A stretch of 64,000 nucleotides of DNA from Methylocella tundrae (GCF_038024855.1 NZ_CP139089.1:558001-622000); one strand, 5' to 3'; shown: positions 1-8,461, counted from the stretch's first letter. The notes: generated from the letters alone by a model not told the origin. Numbers and translations are program-made.

Positions 1-591
1 GCCCGAGACGAAGGAGACCTGGCTCATGATCGCGCGGGTGTCGATTCCCATGAGTTCCGCTGCGTCTGGGTTTTCGGCGAGGGCGCGCATGGCGAGGCCG
101 GTCCGCGTCATCCGCAGCAGCAGGACGAGACCGAGAGCGAGGGCGGCGACCGTGCCGACGATAAGGAGTTGCGCCAGAGAGACGCTTGCGCCCTGGAAAG
201 TCCATGGCGCGCTATCGACGAGGCCGATGGGAAAGCGGCGAATCTCGGAGCCAAACAGCGCCGTCATTCCCGAATAGAGGAAAAGCGTTGCGCCGAGGGT
301 GACCATCAGCGAGGCAAGCTCGGGCGCGCGGACTTTGCGCAAACGCGAGAGCAGCAGAAAATCGACGACGACGGCGATGAGCCCGGTCGCGATTGCCGCC
401 GCCGGCAGGGCGATCGCGAGCGGCGCGCCTTTGATCGTCGCAAAGAGGGCGATATAGGCGGCGGCGGAGAAGTAAAAGCCATAGGTCAAATTGACGACCC
501 CGAGCACGCCGAACATCAGGGTGAAGCCGAGGGCGAATAGCGCATAGGCTGATCCCGCGACGAAGCCATTGATGATCTGCTGAAGGAGCAT
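1..591 (-). CDS. livH: Branched-chain amino acid ABC transporter permease (LivH type), 3' part beyond window
   Basis: Inner-membrane permease of a HAAT-family importer. Reading the minus strand from the ATG at 589-591 gives MLLQQIINGFVAGSAYALFA, then a run of hydrophobic segments, including a VLGVVNLTYGFYFSAAAY stretch typical of LivH, and a later MRALAENPDAAELMGID cytoplasmic loop that contacts the ATPase. About 197 codons are inside the window and the C-terminus is cut off. It starts 26 bp after the stop of the binding-protein gene and is surely in the same operon. LivM, LivG and LivF would be expected further downstream, outside the window. The actual substrate (amino acid, urea or amide) cannot be read from this fragment. 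Confidence 0.9.
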   Translation of the reverse strand, partial: MLLQQIINGFVAGSAYALFALGFTLMFGVLGVVNLTYGFYFSAAAYIALFATIKGAPLAIALPAAAIATGLIAVVVDFLLLSRLRKVRAPELASLMVTLGATLFLYSGMTALFGSEIRRFPIGLVDSAPWTFQGASVSLAQLLIVGTVAALALGLVLLLRMTRTGLAMRALAENPDAAELMGIDTRAIMSQVSFVSG

Positions 592-617
592 GCTGGTCCG
601 CGTGGCTCTTTGCGCCG

Positions 618-1757
618 CTATTTCAAGATCGTGAATTTGCCTTGCGCGACTTCGAGAACGAGGACGCCGGACGTCACTGCCGGATCGCGCTCCGGCGTAA
701 AGGCGAAGGCGCCCATAACGCCATCAATTCTGGTTTTCAGAAGAGCCTCGCGAATGGAATCGCCGGTCAAATCCTTTGCTGCATTCAGCGCGCTCGCCAC
801 GATTTTCAAAGTGTCGAACGCCTGCGCCGCGAACTGATCGGGATCGGCGCCGTATTTGGCGCGATAGTCGGTGATGAATTTTTCATTCAACGGATCGCTT
901 TTGCCGACGAACCATGGACTGCCGACGAGCAGCCCGTCGGCGGCGGCGCCGGCGATTTCGAGCACCTTGGGCGAGTTCATGCCATTGCCGCCGATAACCC
1001 GCACGGAGGCCGGAAAACCCAGCGCCTGCTTGGCGAGCAATATGCCAGCGCCTGCGTCCGCCAGCGCCGAGACGACGATCGCGTCGGGGTTGAGGCTCTT
1101 GATCTTGGTCAGTTGAGCGGAGAAATCCGTATCCTTGGCGCCGAAGGTTTCGGTCGTCAGAACCTCGATGTTCAGATCCGCCAGCGCCGCCTTCATGACG
1201 TCATAGGCCGATTTGGTGAAAGCGTCGTCGCGGCCATAAAGCACCGCGACCTTTTTGACGCCGAATTTTTCACGCGCGGTGCGCAGCGTCACGGGGATGA
1301 CGTCGGCCTCCGGCAGCGAGGTGCGAAACACATAAGGGCCGATGGCGGTGATGCCGTTCGCCGTCGTCGAGGTGCCGATGATCGGGGTCTTGCGCTCGAT
1401 GGCGAGCGGCGCGACGGCGAACATCTCGGTCGACAGGGTCGGCCCCAACAGCAGCGGAACCCTCGCGCGGCCGAGCAACTGGCGCGCGGCGTTGATCGCC
1501 TGCTCCTTGCTCCCGGCCGAATCCTGGTACGCGATCGCTAGGGGGCGCCCATGTATGCCGCCTGCGCGATTGGCTTCCTCGACCCCGAGATCGAATCCCT
1601 GCTTGATCGAGACGCCATATTTGGCGTTGGGGCCGCTCAAAATCTCGATCGCGCCGATAATCACCGGGTCCGAGCCCTCAGCCAGCGAGAGCTGTGGGAG
1701 AGCAAGACAGCCGGCGATGGCGCAAAAGCGGAACAAGGATCTGATGAGTCGATGCAT
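618..1757 (-). CDS. Periplasmic substrate-binding protein of branched-chain amino acid-type ABC transporter
   Basis: Periplasmic receptor of the same importer as the permease downstream. I use the ATG at 1757 (MHRLIRSLFRFCAIAGCLAL) because it begins a good signal peptide, cleaved near residue 26. A longer reading to 1805 only adds an arginine-rich stretch. The mature part is a Peripla_BP_6 (LivJ-like) two-lobed fold: VIIGAIEILSGPNAKYG at the start, VPLLLGPTLSTEMFAVAPL, and DPDQFAAQAFDTLKIVASAL near the end. Length of 379 residues is usual. Ligand class is not resolvable; many relatives in Hyphomicrobiales bind amides, urea or aromatic acids rather than leucine. Confidence 0.9.
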   Translation of the reverse strand: MHRLIRSLFRFCAIAGCLALPQLSLAEGSDPVIIGAIEILSGPNAKYGVSIKQGFDLGVEEANRAGGIHGRPLAIAYQDSAGSKEQAINAARQLLGRARVPLLLGPTLSTEMFAVAPLAIERKTPIIGTSTTANGITAIGPYVFRTSLPEADVIPVTLRTAREKFGVKKVAVLYGRDDAFTKSAYDVMKAALADLNIEVLTTETFGAKDTDFSAQLTKIKSLNPDAIVVSALADAGAGILLAKQALGFPASVRVIGGNGMNSPKVLEIAGAAADGLLVGSPWFVGKSDPLNEKFITDYRAKYGADPDQFAAQAFDTLKIVASALNAAKDLTGDSIREALLKTRIDGVMGAFAFTPERDPAVTSGVLVLEVAQGKFTILK

Positions 1758-1896
1758 CGGGCGTGATCGCGGGCGTGAGTGGGACGAACGGCGGAGTCGT
1801 CGCAACGGTCTAAACCGAAGCCGGGCCGATTCCTAGGGCCGGATCGGATGGCTTTGGATGCACCCGCCGCGCCATGATTCGATCCAACCTCCCAAA

Positions 1897-1965
1897 TCCG
1901 TCTTTCATCAATAGGTTCGAGCATGATGTGGCCCGAAAACCGGTTTCCACTTTTGGGCGCCACGC
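1897..1965 (+). repeat. Dispersed palindromic repeat, family B, copy 1
   Basis: The string TCCGTCTTTCATCAATAGG followed by a GAGCATGA palindrome arm and a GAAAACCGGTTTCCACTTTT core is matched at 35020-35090, where the first part is nearly identical (TCCGTCTCTCATCAATAGG) and the core has diverged. AACCGGTT is itself a palindrome. Two copies in 64 kb, both intergenic, suggest a REP-like family. Confidence 0.65.
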
Positions 1966-2019
1966 CTTGGGGCGCCATGCCTTGGGCGCCTCGGACGGAT
2001 GAGACCATTCGGTCGACTG

Positions 2020-2094
2020 GATGTTCCTGCAAATTCAAAAGCGTGAGCACATCCCCCTCGATCAGCATAAAACAATCCGATCGGAACATGCTCT
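2020..2094 (-). repeat. Dispersed palindromic repeat, family A, copy 1
   Basis: On the minus strand it reads AGAGCATGTTCCGATCGGAT, then a GCTGATCGAG arm and a TTTTGAAT tail. It matches the better preserved copies at 6505-6616 and 61934-62045 in the order of its parts, but its inverted arms have decayed. Confidence 0.6.
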
Positions 2095-2244
2095 GGTCAT
2101 CTGCGTCCGCGAGCCCGCGCGGCGCCTTGCAGAAAATCGGCGAAAATCCCCAGGCGATCGCTTAACCGTGACTGAAAGACGGCGGAACTATGGTGTTCTG
2201 TCAGGAGTTAGTTGCCAGAGGGCCAATTTCCAAAGGAGAACGTA

Positions 2245-2946
2245 ATGAAACGCTTAGGTGCATTGACGAGCGCCGCTGCTCTTTGCGGCGCGCTTGTCAT
2301 CAGCGGTCCGGCCTCGGCCTTCGGCGGCGGCCACGGCGGATTCGGCGGTGGTGGTTTCCACGGCGGCGGGTTTGGCGGTGGTTTCCATGGCGGCGGCTTT
2401 CGCGGCGGCGGGTTTGGCGGCGGCTTCCATGGCGCCGGTTTTCGTGGCGGCGGGTTTGGCGGCGGCGGCTGGCATGGCGGCGGCTGGCATGGCGGCGGAT
2501 GGCGTGGAGCCGGCTGGCGGGGCGGCGGCTGGAACCGCGGCTGGAACGGCGGCTGGAATCGCGGCTGGAACGGCGGCTGGGGTTATAACGGCTGGGGCTA
2601 TGGATTGGGCGCGGGCCTGCTCGGTCTTGGTCTTGGCTACGGCCTGGCCAGCACCTGGGACTATGGCTACCCTTACGATACTTACGGCTATTACCCCGGC
2701 TACGCCTATGGCTATCCGGGCTACGCTTATGGCAACTATTCCTATGCGCCGGGGTATTACACAACTCCCGGACAGGTGGTGACGACCGCTCCTCTCGTGA
2801 CGGGGCGCAGCGTCGCGACCGGCAATGCCGGCGACTTCTGCACAACGCCGGTGAAGACCTGCCAACTCTATCACACCTCCTTTGTCGGCAACGGTTGCTC
2901 GTGCAAGGTGCCGGGCGGGCGGGCGAGGGGATCGGTCACGCCCTGA
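2245..2946 (+). CDS. Glycine-rich secreted protein with GGGFHGGGF repeats
   Basis: Not a recognised enzyme. The ATG at 2245 follows an AAAGGAGAA ribosome binding site by 5 bases and starts a signal peptide (MKRLGALTSAAALCGALVIS, cleavage after ASA near residue 26). Residues about 27-110 are repeats of GGGFHGGGF and GGGWHGGGW, then NRGWNGGWNRGWNGGW, then a Tyr/Gly/Pro section. The C-terminal 50 residues are different and hold four Cys (DFCTTP, KTCQLYH, GNGCSCKV), so a small disulfide-bonded domain is likely. The protein is probably exported and may belong to the cell surface; function unknown. A Rho-independent terminator follows directly. Confidence 0.8.
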   Translation: MKRLGALTSAAALCGALVISGPASAFGGGHGGFGGGGFHGGGFGGGFHGGGFRGGGFGGGFHGAGFRGGGFGGGGWHGGGWHGGGWRGAGWRGGGWNRGWNGGWNRGWNGGWGYNGWGYGLGAGLLGLGLGYGLASTWDYGYPYDTYGYYPGYAYGYPGYAYGNYSYAPGYYTTPGQVVTTAPLVTGRSVATGNAGDFCTTPVKTCQLYHTSFVGNGCSCKVPGGRARGSVTP

Positions 2947-2974
2947 CCGTCAAGGGCCTGAAAGAAATGCGCAG

Positions 2975-3001
2975 CGGCCGGTTTATCCCGGCCGTTTTTT
3001 T
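2975..3001 (+). terminator. Rho-independent terminator of the glycine-rich gene
   Basis: A perfect 7-bp stem CGGCCGG / CCGGCCG (2975-2981 with 2988-2994) with a 6-base loop is followed by seven T (2995-3001). It lies 29 bp past the stop codon. It also separates this gene from the convergent epimerase gene, which ends at 3005. Confidence 0.9.
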
Positions 3002-3004
3002 GGC

Positions 3005-4015
3005 TCAGAGCCCAAAATAGGCGCGATACCAGGCGATGAAGGCTTCGACGCCGTCAGCCAGAGGCGTCGTCGGCCTGAAGCCGGTCAGCTGAAACAGCAG
3101 CTCGGTATCGGCGAAGGTCAAGGGCACGTCGCCCTGCTGCATCTCCAGAAAATTGCAGGTCGCGCGCAGGCCCGTCGCCGTCTCGATGGCGGCGATGAAA
3201 TCCATCAGTCCGACAGGGCTTTGCGCCCCGATATTGACGACCCGCCAGGGCGCGACGGGCGACAGGCTGTCTATCCCAGGCGTCGGGGAAGGCCTCGCGT
3301 CGACGGCGGGAGGACTATGCGCGAGCAGCCGAATCATGGCTTCCACGAGATCATCGACATAGGTGAAATCCCGCTTCATTTTGCCGTGATTATAAACGTC
3401 GATCGGACGCCCTTCGAAGAGGGCCGCGGCAAACTTGAAGAGCGCCATGTCCGGACGTCCCCAAGGCCCATAGACGGTGAAGAACCGCAGCATTGTGACC
3501 GGAATCTTGAACAGATGCGCATAGGCGTGCGCCATCTCCTCATTTGCCTTTTTTGATGCTGCGTAAAGCGTCAGGGGATGATCCGTGCGATCGGTTTCCC
3601 GGAAGGGTATCGAGGCGTTGGCCCCGTAGACCGATGAGGTCGAAGCCATCAGCGCGTGACGCGGCGGCGACTGGCGCATCAGTTCCAGGAGGTTGAACGC
3701 TCCCACGAGATTGGCGTCGACATAGGCGCGCGGATTGTCGAGGCTGTACCTCACCCCCGCCTGCGCGGCGAAATGATAGACGGCGTCGAAGCCGGCGCCA
3801 TAAACGTCTTTAAGCGCCGCGAAGTCTTCAAGCAGGATCGCATGGCCGCGAAAACGGGGGCTCCGCTGCAAAATCTCATGCCGCTTCAGCTTGAGCTTCG
3901 GGTCGTAATAGGGTGTGAAGCCATCGACGCCGACGACGTCGTGGCCGTCGGCGAGAAGGCGGGCGGCGGTATGGAAACCAATGAATCCGGCGCTGCCGGT
4001 TACGAGAATGCGCAT
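3005..4015 (-). CDS. NAD-dependent epimerase/dehydratase, probable UDP-glucuronate 4-epimerase
   Basis: Extended short-chain dehydrogenase that likely converts UDP-glucuronate to UDP-galacturonate for surface polysaccharide. The N-terminal MRILVTGSAGFIGFHTA holds the GxxGxxG NAD-binding loop. The catalytic Ser-Tyr-Lys set is seen in STSSVYGANASIPF and YAASKKANE, and ENP-like HFAAQAGVRYSLDNP is typical of the UDP-glucuronate 4-epimerase (LspL/Cap1J) branch. Length of 336 residues is usual. The gene stands alone; no glycosyltransferase lies next to it. UDP-glucose 4-epimerase is the main alternative, but the HFAAQAGVRYS motif argues against it. Confidence 0.85.
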   Translation of the reverse strand: MRILVTGSAGFIGFHTAARLLADGHDVVGVDGFTPYYDPKLKLKRHEILQRSPRFRGHAILLEDFAALKDVYGAGFDAVYHFAAQAGVRYSLDNPRAYVDANLVGAFNLLELMRQSPPRHALMASTSSVYGANASIPFRETDRTDHPLTLYAASKKANEEMAHAYAHLFKIPVTMLRFFTVYGPWGRPDMALFKFAAALFEGRPIDVYNHGKMKRDFTYVDDLVEAMIRLLAHSPPAVDARPSPTPGIDSLSPVAPWRVVNIGAQSPVGLMDFIAAIETATGLRATCNFLEMQQGDVPLTFADTELLFQLTGFRPTTPLADGVEAFIAWYRAYFGL

Positions 4016-4336
4016 GGTGCAACAAGCTGGAGGCGAAACGGATTTGACGGCCTGCTAGAAGCTGACTAAAGCAAAAGACCGAATGACGAGTGATCCCCTC
4101 GCATGTTTCGTACGCAATTGCCAATCCAGGCCCGCATTCACTTCGAATTGACGGCGAAATCGCGGATTTCGGACGCCAGCAGCATCGCTGAGACCATCTG
4201 TCGCTTGAAAAATGCTTTCCCGGAAGACTACGAAGGAATTACAAAGCCCTGCGCTAGGAACTTTGTCACAATAGAGCCTTGAGCGGAGGTTTTTCCGCCC
4301 ATCCGGCATTGCGCCGGATCACAAGGGAATGATCTA
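4016..4336. promoter_or_regulatory. hemA upstream region with two hairpins next to the start
   Basis: No gene seen. Just before hemA are two small hairpins: GCGGA/TCCGC at 4283-4298 and ATCCGG/CCGGAT at 4301-4319. The second ends 4 bases before the AAGGGA ribosome binding site. They may affect translation or message stability; I see no clear FNR-type TTGAT-N4-ATCAA box. Confidence 0.4.
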
Positions 4337-5650
4337 ATGGAGTATCGGCGCTTCTTCGATGACGCGATTTCGAAGCTGAAGGGTGAAAGGCGCTATCGCG
4401 TTTTTGCCGATCTGGCGAGAGACGCCGAAGCTTTTCCCCGCGCATTGTGGCGACGCGGAGAAGGACCCGAGAATTCCATCGTCGACGTCGTGGTCTGGTG
4501 CTCCAACGATTATCTGTGCATGGGCCGCCATCCGAAAGTGATCGAGGCCATGAGCGCCGCGGCTGCGGCGCATGGGGTCGGCTCCGGTGGAACCCGCAAT
4601 ATCTCCGGCAACAATCATCCAATCGTCGAACTCGAGGCCGAGCTCGCCGACCTGCATGGCAAAGAGGCCGGTCTCGTCTTTACCTCCGGCTGGATTTCAA
4701 ATCTCGCCGCCATTTCAACGATCGGCGACATTCTGCCGGACTGTCTCATTCTTTCCGATCAGCTCAACCATAATTCGATGATCGAAGGCGTGCGCCGCTC
4801 GAAGGCGGAGCGCAGGATTTTCCGCCACAACGATCTCGCCCATCTCGAGGAGCTCCTGGCGGAGGCCGGGCGCGAGCGCGCCAAGCTCATCGTCTTCGAG
4901 AGCCTCTATTCGATGAATGGCGATATTGCGCCGATCAATGAAATCGCCGATCTCGCAAAGCGTTACAACGCCATGACCTATATGGACGAAGTCCATGCGG
5001 TTGGCCTTTATGGCGCACGCGGCGGCGGCATCAGCGAGCGTGACGGCGCAATGGCGCGGATCGACGTCATCGAGGGCACTCTCGCCAAAGGATTTGGCAC
5101 GCTCGGCGGCTATATCACCGGCGATTCGGCGATCATCGACGCTGTGCGCTCCTATGCGCCGTCCTTTATTTTCACGACCTCACTGCCGCCGTCCATCGCG
5201 GTCGCCGCCAAGACCGCCGTCAGCCTGCTGAAGCGGGCGGAGGGCGCCGAACTTCGCGCGCGGCATCAGCGCCAATCAATGCTGACCAAGCACGCGCTGA
5301 GCGCCGCGGGCCTGCCGGTGATGCCGAATTCATCGCATATCGTGCCAGTCCTCGTCGGCGACGCAGAGCTTTGCAAGGCCGCCACCGACATGCTGCTTGA
5401 TCGCCATTCGATATATATCCAGCCGATCAATTATCCGACGGTGGCGAAGGGAACCGAGAGGCTGCGAATCACGCCGAGCCCGCTGCATACGGACGCCCAC
5501 ATCGCCGATCTCGTCGAGGCTCTGGTCGACGTCTGGCAGACTCTGAAATTGCCCTTCGTCGAAGAGCCGAAAGTCGTCGAATTCCGGCGCGAGAAGGTCG
5601 CTGTCGACCCGCAATGCACCTTCCCGGAATTCAAGCGCGCGGCCGAATAG
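4337..5650 (+). CDS. hemA: 5-aminolevulinate synthase
   Basis: PLP enzyme that condenses glycine with succinyl-CoA to 5-aminolevulinate, the first step of tetrapyrrole synthesis by the C4 (Shemin) route used by alphaproteobacteria. The sequence shows [14 protein letters not shown] near residue 56, [10 protein letters not shown] near 82, the cofactor aspartate in [10 protein letters not shown] (D217), and the Schiff-base lysine in [13 protein letters not shown] (K251). 437 residues is somewhat longer than the usual 405, with an extra C-terminal tail after residue 405. KBL and BioF belong to the same fold, but the glycine and succinyl-CoA motifs fit ALAS. Start ATG has AAGGGA 8 bases upstream. 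Single-gene unit. Confidence 0.96.
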   Translation: MEYRRFFDDAISKLKGERRYRVFADLARDAEAFPRALWRRGEGPENSIVDVVVWCSNDYLCMGRHPKVIEAMSAAAAAHGVGSGGTRNISGNNHPIVELEAELADLHGKEAGLVFTSGWISNLAAISTIGDILPDCLILSDQLNHNSMIEGVRRSKAERRIFRHNDLAHLEELLAEAGRERAKLIVFESLYSMNGDIAPINEIADLAKRYNAMTYMDEVHAVGLYGARGGGISERDGAMARIDVIEGTLAKGFGTLGGYITGDSAIIDAVRSYAPSFIFTTSLPPSIAVAAKTAVSLLKRAEGAELRARHQRQSMLTKHALSAAGLPVMPNSSHIVPVLVGDAELCKAATDMLLDRHSIYIQPINYPTVAKGTERLRITPSPLHTDAHIADLVEALVDVWQTLKLPFVEEPKVVEFRREKVAVDPQCTFPEFKRAAE

Positions 5651-5657
5651 GCGCCCG

Positions 5658-6374
5658 TCAACTCCGGTCCCGGAACGATTCCTGCAAATCGTTCCACGAA
5701 AATTGCCTCGCTGATCGCCGGCAGACGATGCGGCAAGCGCGGAAGAGGGCGCTCCAGCCCTTTTCCGAGCCGAGGTCGTTGGCGTCCCTCAGCCTTGGCG
5801 CATGAGCCTGGATCAGCCTCTCTCTCGGCCGTACGGGCTCATAATCGAGCAGCAGCAAGCGCCAGTCGATTGCGATCGCGGCCAGTTGCGCGCAAAGGCG
5901 TTCAAGCGAATCCTCCAGATCCTGTCCGGTTGGGTCATGCTCATGCAGCCGCTGGCGCACGAACAGGGTTGTTCCGGTCGCGCAGTCGGCCAGCAGGCGC
6001 GCGTGAAGCGCCGTATATTTTTCCTGTAACCTCTCCGCGATCGTTTCGACGTCGAGCGCTAGAAAATCTACATTCTTGCCATATTCATGCAGATGGACCG
6101 TGCGGGAGAGATAGGAATAGAGCGCTGGCTCTCCGCCGTAATTGGGAACCTTCATGATTTGTTCGGGCGCGAAGCAGGCCGCCGCGCCTTGATCGAGCAC
6201 AATCGAGACGCTTGGCAGCGGCGTGATCCACCAGTCGAATGGATAAGCCCGGCCGGAGCGGCCGAGCCGGCGCCCCTGAAACGCGACTTCGCACAGCGCG
6301 CCGAGGCTGATAATGCGATCGACGACCAGGCGCGGCGCGGAGGGAAGGAGGGGTCGCCATAAAGGACGCATCAT
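5658..6374 (-). CDS. DUF1796 family putative cysteine peptidase
   Basis: Matches the DUF1796 pattern: an N-terminal ISLGALCEVAFQ with the conserved cysteine (C28), then AYPFDWWITP (PFDW at 45-48), and a conserved histidine region VHLHEYG. Members are predicted papain-like peptidases and often lie near glycosyltransferases or capsule genes, but their substrates are not known. Here the gene stands convergent to hemA with only 7 bp between the stops, and no polysaccharide cluster is visible. No signal peptide; probably cytoplasmic. 238 residues. The function is inferred from the fold family only. Confidence 0.75.
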   Translation of the reverse strand: MMRPLWRPLLPSAPRLVVDRIISLGALCEVAFQGRRLGRSGRAYPFDWWITPLPSVSIVLDQGAAACFAPEQIMKVPNYGGEPALYSYLSRTVHLHEYGKNVDFLALDVETIAERLQEKYTALHARLLADCATGTTLFVRQRLHEHDPTGQDLEDSLERLCAQLAAIAIDWRLLLLDYEPVRPRERLIQAHAPRLRDANDLGSEKGWSALFRACRIVCRRSARQFSWNDLQESFRDRS

Positions 6375-6504
6375 CCCTTCGCACCGGCAGGAACCACTTT
6401 CTTGGCCTCAACGGAATCAGTTTGCGTCAAATCCTGACACATGACGCCGAAGTGTTGCAGGTTTTTCGTACAAACATCATGCGGTAAAACAAAAGCCCTG
6501 TGCT

Positions 6505-6616
6505 AGAGCATATTCCGATCAGATCGGTTCGATCTGATCGACAAGGATATGCTCAAGTTTTTGAATCTGGAGCGATTTCTGATCGATCGAATGACTCCAT
6601 TCGATCGGAAAGCGCC
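6505..6616 (+). repeat. Dispersed palindromic repeat, family A, copy 2 (best preserved)
   Basis: A long hairpin from GAGCATATTCCGATCAGATC to the mirrored arm ending GGATATGCTC (6506-6554), then a second module with TTTTTGAATCTGGAGCGATT and TCGATCGGAAAGCGC. It sits directly at the 3' end of the adenosine kinase gene. The same two modules in the same order occur at 61934-62045. Confidence 0.8.
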
Positions 6617-7618
6617 CTAGGGCGCGAGCCCATTCTGGGCGGCGAGCTGGGCCAGGTCCGTCTGCGGCCTTGCGCCGAGGTGCTGGATGATCTCGGCGGC
6701 CGCGAGAGCGCCGAGTTTTGCGCAGCTGACAAGATCGCGCTCCTTTGTGTAGCCCGCCAGAAATCCCGCCGCGAAAAGATCGCCGGCGCCTGTGGTGTCG
6801 ACGACTGTTTCGACCGGAAAGGCGGGCGCGGTCAAAATCTCTGCGCCTTTGACGATGACGCAGCCTTGCTCCGACCGCGTCACGACGCCGAGCACATTCT
6901 CGCTTTGGAGCTGCGCGAGAGCGGCGCCGAAATCGGCGGTCTCATAGAGAGAATGCAATTCGCTTTCATTGGCGAAAATAATCTGCACGGCGCCCGAGCG
7001 CATCAGCCCCAGAAATTCGTCGCGATAGCGGTCGACGCAAAACGAATCGGACAGCGACAGGGCGACTTCCCGTCCGGCGGCGCGGGCGATTTTCGAGGCC
7101 TTGACGAAGGCTGCCTTGGCGGCTGGCGGATCCCAAAGATAGCCTTCGAGATAGGTCACGGCCGACTGTCTGACGAGATCCTCGTCGACGTCTTCTTCCG
7201 CCAGGTCCTGACAGGCGCCGAGAAAGGTGCTCATGGTGCGCTGGCCGTCAGGCGTCACGACGATGAGGCAGCGCGCGCTCGCCGTTCCCGCATCAGCCGG
7301 CGGCGTGGAAAATCCGACCTTGGCGGCGCGGATGTCATGGGCGAACAGGCCGCCGAGGTCGTCGGCCTTGACCTTGCCGATGAAGGCCGTCTCGCAGCCA
7401 AGGCTCGCAAGGCCGATGATCGTATTGGCGGCTGAGCCGCCCGAAACGATCGTCGCCGGCCCCATCGCCTCGAAAAGCTGTTCGGCGCGCGCTTCGTCGA
7501 TCAGGGTCATGCCGCCCTTGCGCAAGCCCTGCGCGATGAGAAAATCATCGTCGGCGCGGCTGATGACATCCACGATGGCGTTGCCGAGGCCAAGAACGTG
7601 ATAAGGGCAGGAGGTCAT
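6617..7618 (-). CDS. PfkB-family carbohydrate/nucleoside kinase, probable adenosine kinase
   Basis: Ribokinase-fold kinase, likely phosphorylating adenosine to AMP. The N-terminal VLGLGNAIVDVISRADDDFL and SGGSAANTIIGLASLG match PfkB signature 1. The C-terminal DTTGAGDLFAAGFLAGY is signature 2, with the catalytic Asp and anion hole. The 333-residue length and the GNAIVD opening are typical of the alphaproteobacterial adenosine kinase branch. It lies 60 bp after the ABC permease gene on the same strand and could be the last gene of that operon. Other sugars (ribose, fructose) are possible substrates, but the sequence is closest in style to adenosine kinases. Confidence 0.85.
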   Translation of the reverse strand: MTSCPYHVLGLGNAIVDVISRADDDFLIAQGLRKGGMTLIDEARAEQLFEAMGPATIVSGGSAANTIIGLASLGCETAFIGKVKADDLGGLFAHDIRAAKVGFSTPPADAGTASARCLIVVTPDGQRTMSTFLGACQDLAEEDVDEDLVRQSAVTYLEGYLWDPPAAKAAFVKASKIARAAGREVALSLSDSFCVDRYRDEFLGLMRSGAVQIIFANESELHSLYETADFGAALAQLQSENVLGVVTRSEQGCVIVKGAEILTAPAFPVETVVDTTGAGDLFAAGFLAGYTKERDLVSCAKLGALAAAEIIQHLGARPQTDLAQLAAQNGLAP

Positions 7619-7678
7619 GAGCGGCTTTCTTTAGGTTCGGGTTGCGGCTTTGAAATTTAGCCGATGCGGCGCGGGAGT

Positions 7679-8461
7679 CTACCGATCAAGCGCGCTTTCA
7701 TGCCAGCGGGCGAGCATGGCGCCCGAGAGTGCCGACAGCATGGCGAAGATGGCGACGCCGGTCAGCGAGATCAGAAAGAGGGCCGCGAACATGCGCGGAA
7801 TGTTCAGCCGGTAGCCGGCCTCAATGATGCGAAAGGCGAGGCCGGCGCCCTTGCCGGCGGCGCCGGCCGCCAGCTCCGCGGCGATCGCGCCGACGAGCGC
7901 AAGGCCGCCGCCGATGCGCAATCCGCTGAGGAAATAGGGCAGGGCGGCGGGCATTCGCAGCAAATACAGCGTGCGCCAGCGCGAGGCGCGATAGAGCGTG
8001 AAAAGATCGACAAGATTACGATCGACCGACGCAAGGCCGAAAGCGGTATTTGAAAGGATGGGAAAAAAGGCGACGAGGAAAGCGCAGACGCGCACGGCGC
8101 TCGCGGCGTCGAGATAGATGAGAAGCAAAGGCGCGATGGCGATGATCGGCGTCACCTGCAAAATGATCGCGACCGGCAAAAAGGCCCGCTCGACCCATTT
8201 CGATTGGGCAAAAAGGGCGGCCAGAAGGACGCCGCCGACGACCGCCAACGCCAGCGCTTCGAGCGTCGTCGAAAGTGTGACAAGCAGCGCCGGAAAAAGA
8301 ATCGCGCGATCCGTCGCGAGCGTCGTCAGCACCAGCGTCGGCGCCGGCAGAATATAGGGCGGCACATCGTAAAGGTGCACCAGCGCCTCCCAGACGATCA
8401 GCGCCGCCGCGAGAACCGCAGCGGGCGGCCCGAGGCGGCGGCGCCAGTCGGGCGCTCTCAT
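7679..8461 (-). CDS. ABC transporter permease, NitT/TauT (SsuC/ThiX-like) type
   Basis: Inner-membrane permease of a binding-protein-dependent importer. About six hydrophobic segments are visible, starting at residues 13-30, and the EAA-type loop is in VDLFTLYRASRWRTLYLLRMPAALPYFLSGLR near residue 150. The 260-residue length fits the SsuC/TauC/ThiX group. Its ATG overlaps the stop of the ATPase gene in an ATGA (8458-8461), so translation is coupled. The substrate is not shown by sequence; see the binding-protein entry. Confidence 0.9.
   Translation of the reverse strand: MRAPDWRRRLGPPAAVLAAALIVWEALVHLYDVPPYILPAPTLVLTTLATDRAILFPALLVTLSTTLEALALAVVGGVLLAALFAQSKWVERAFLPVAIILQVTPIIAIAPLLLIYLDAASAVRVCAFLVAFFPILSNTAFGLASVDRNLVDLFTLYRASRWRTLYLLRMPAALPYFLSGLRIGGGLALVGAIAAELAAGAAGKGAGLAFRIIEAGYRLNIPRMFAALFLISLTGVAIFAMLSALSGAMLARWHESALDR

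Larger units (their letters stand above)
1758..2244. other. Intergenic stretch with two dispersed palindromic repeats
   Basis: No credible gene. The stretch carries one copy each of the two dispersed repeat families described separately (1897-1965 and 2020-2094). The last 60 bases are the leader of the glycine-rich gene, with a clear AAAGGAGAA ribosome binding site at 2232-2239. Confidence 0.7.

Noticed and set aside
642..1541. Long plus-strand reading frame over the binding-protein gene
   Set aside because: It is the reverse shadow of the LivJ-like gene; the translation is Arg/Asp/Gly-rich without any fold or signal, as is usual for antisense frames in GC-rich DNA.
2330..2580. Periodic short repeats that could be taken for a CRISPR or tandem-repeat array
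   Set aside because: The period follows codons for GGGFHGGGF units of a secreted protein, without unique spacers.
2254..2874. Minus-strand Ala/Pro-rich frame opposite the glycine-rich gene
   Set aside because: Mirror of the GGC/GGT repeats; gives low-complexity Ala/Pro repeats with no start signals.
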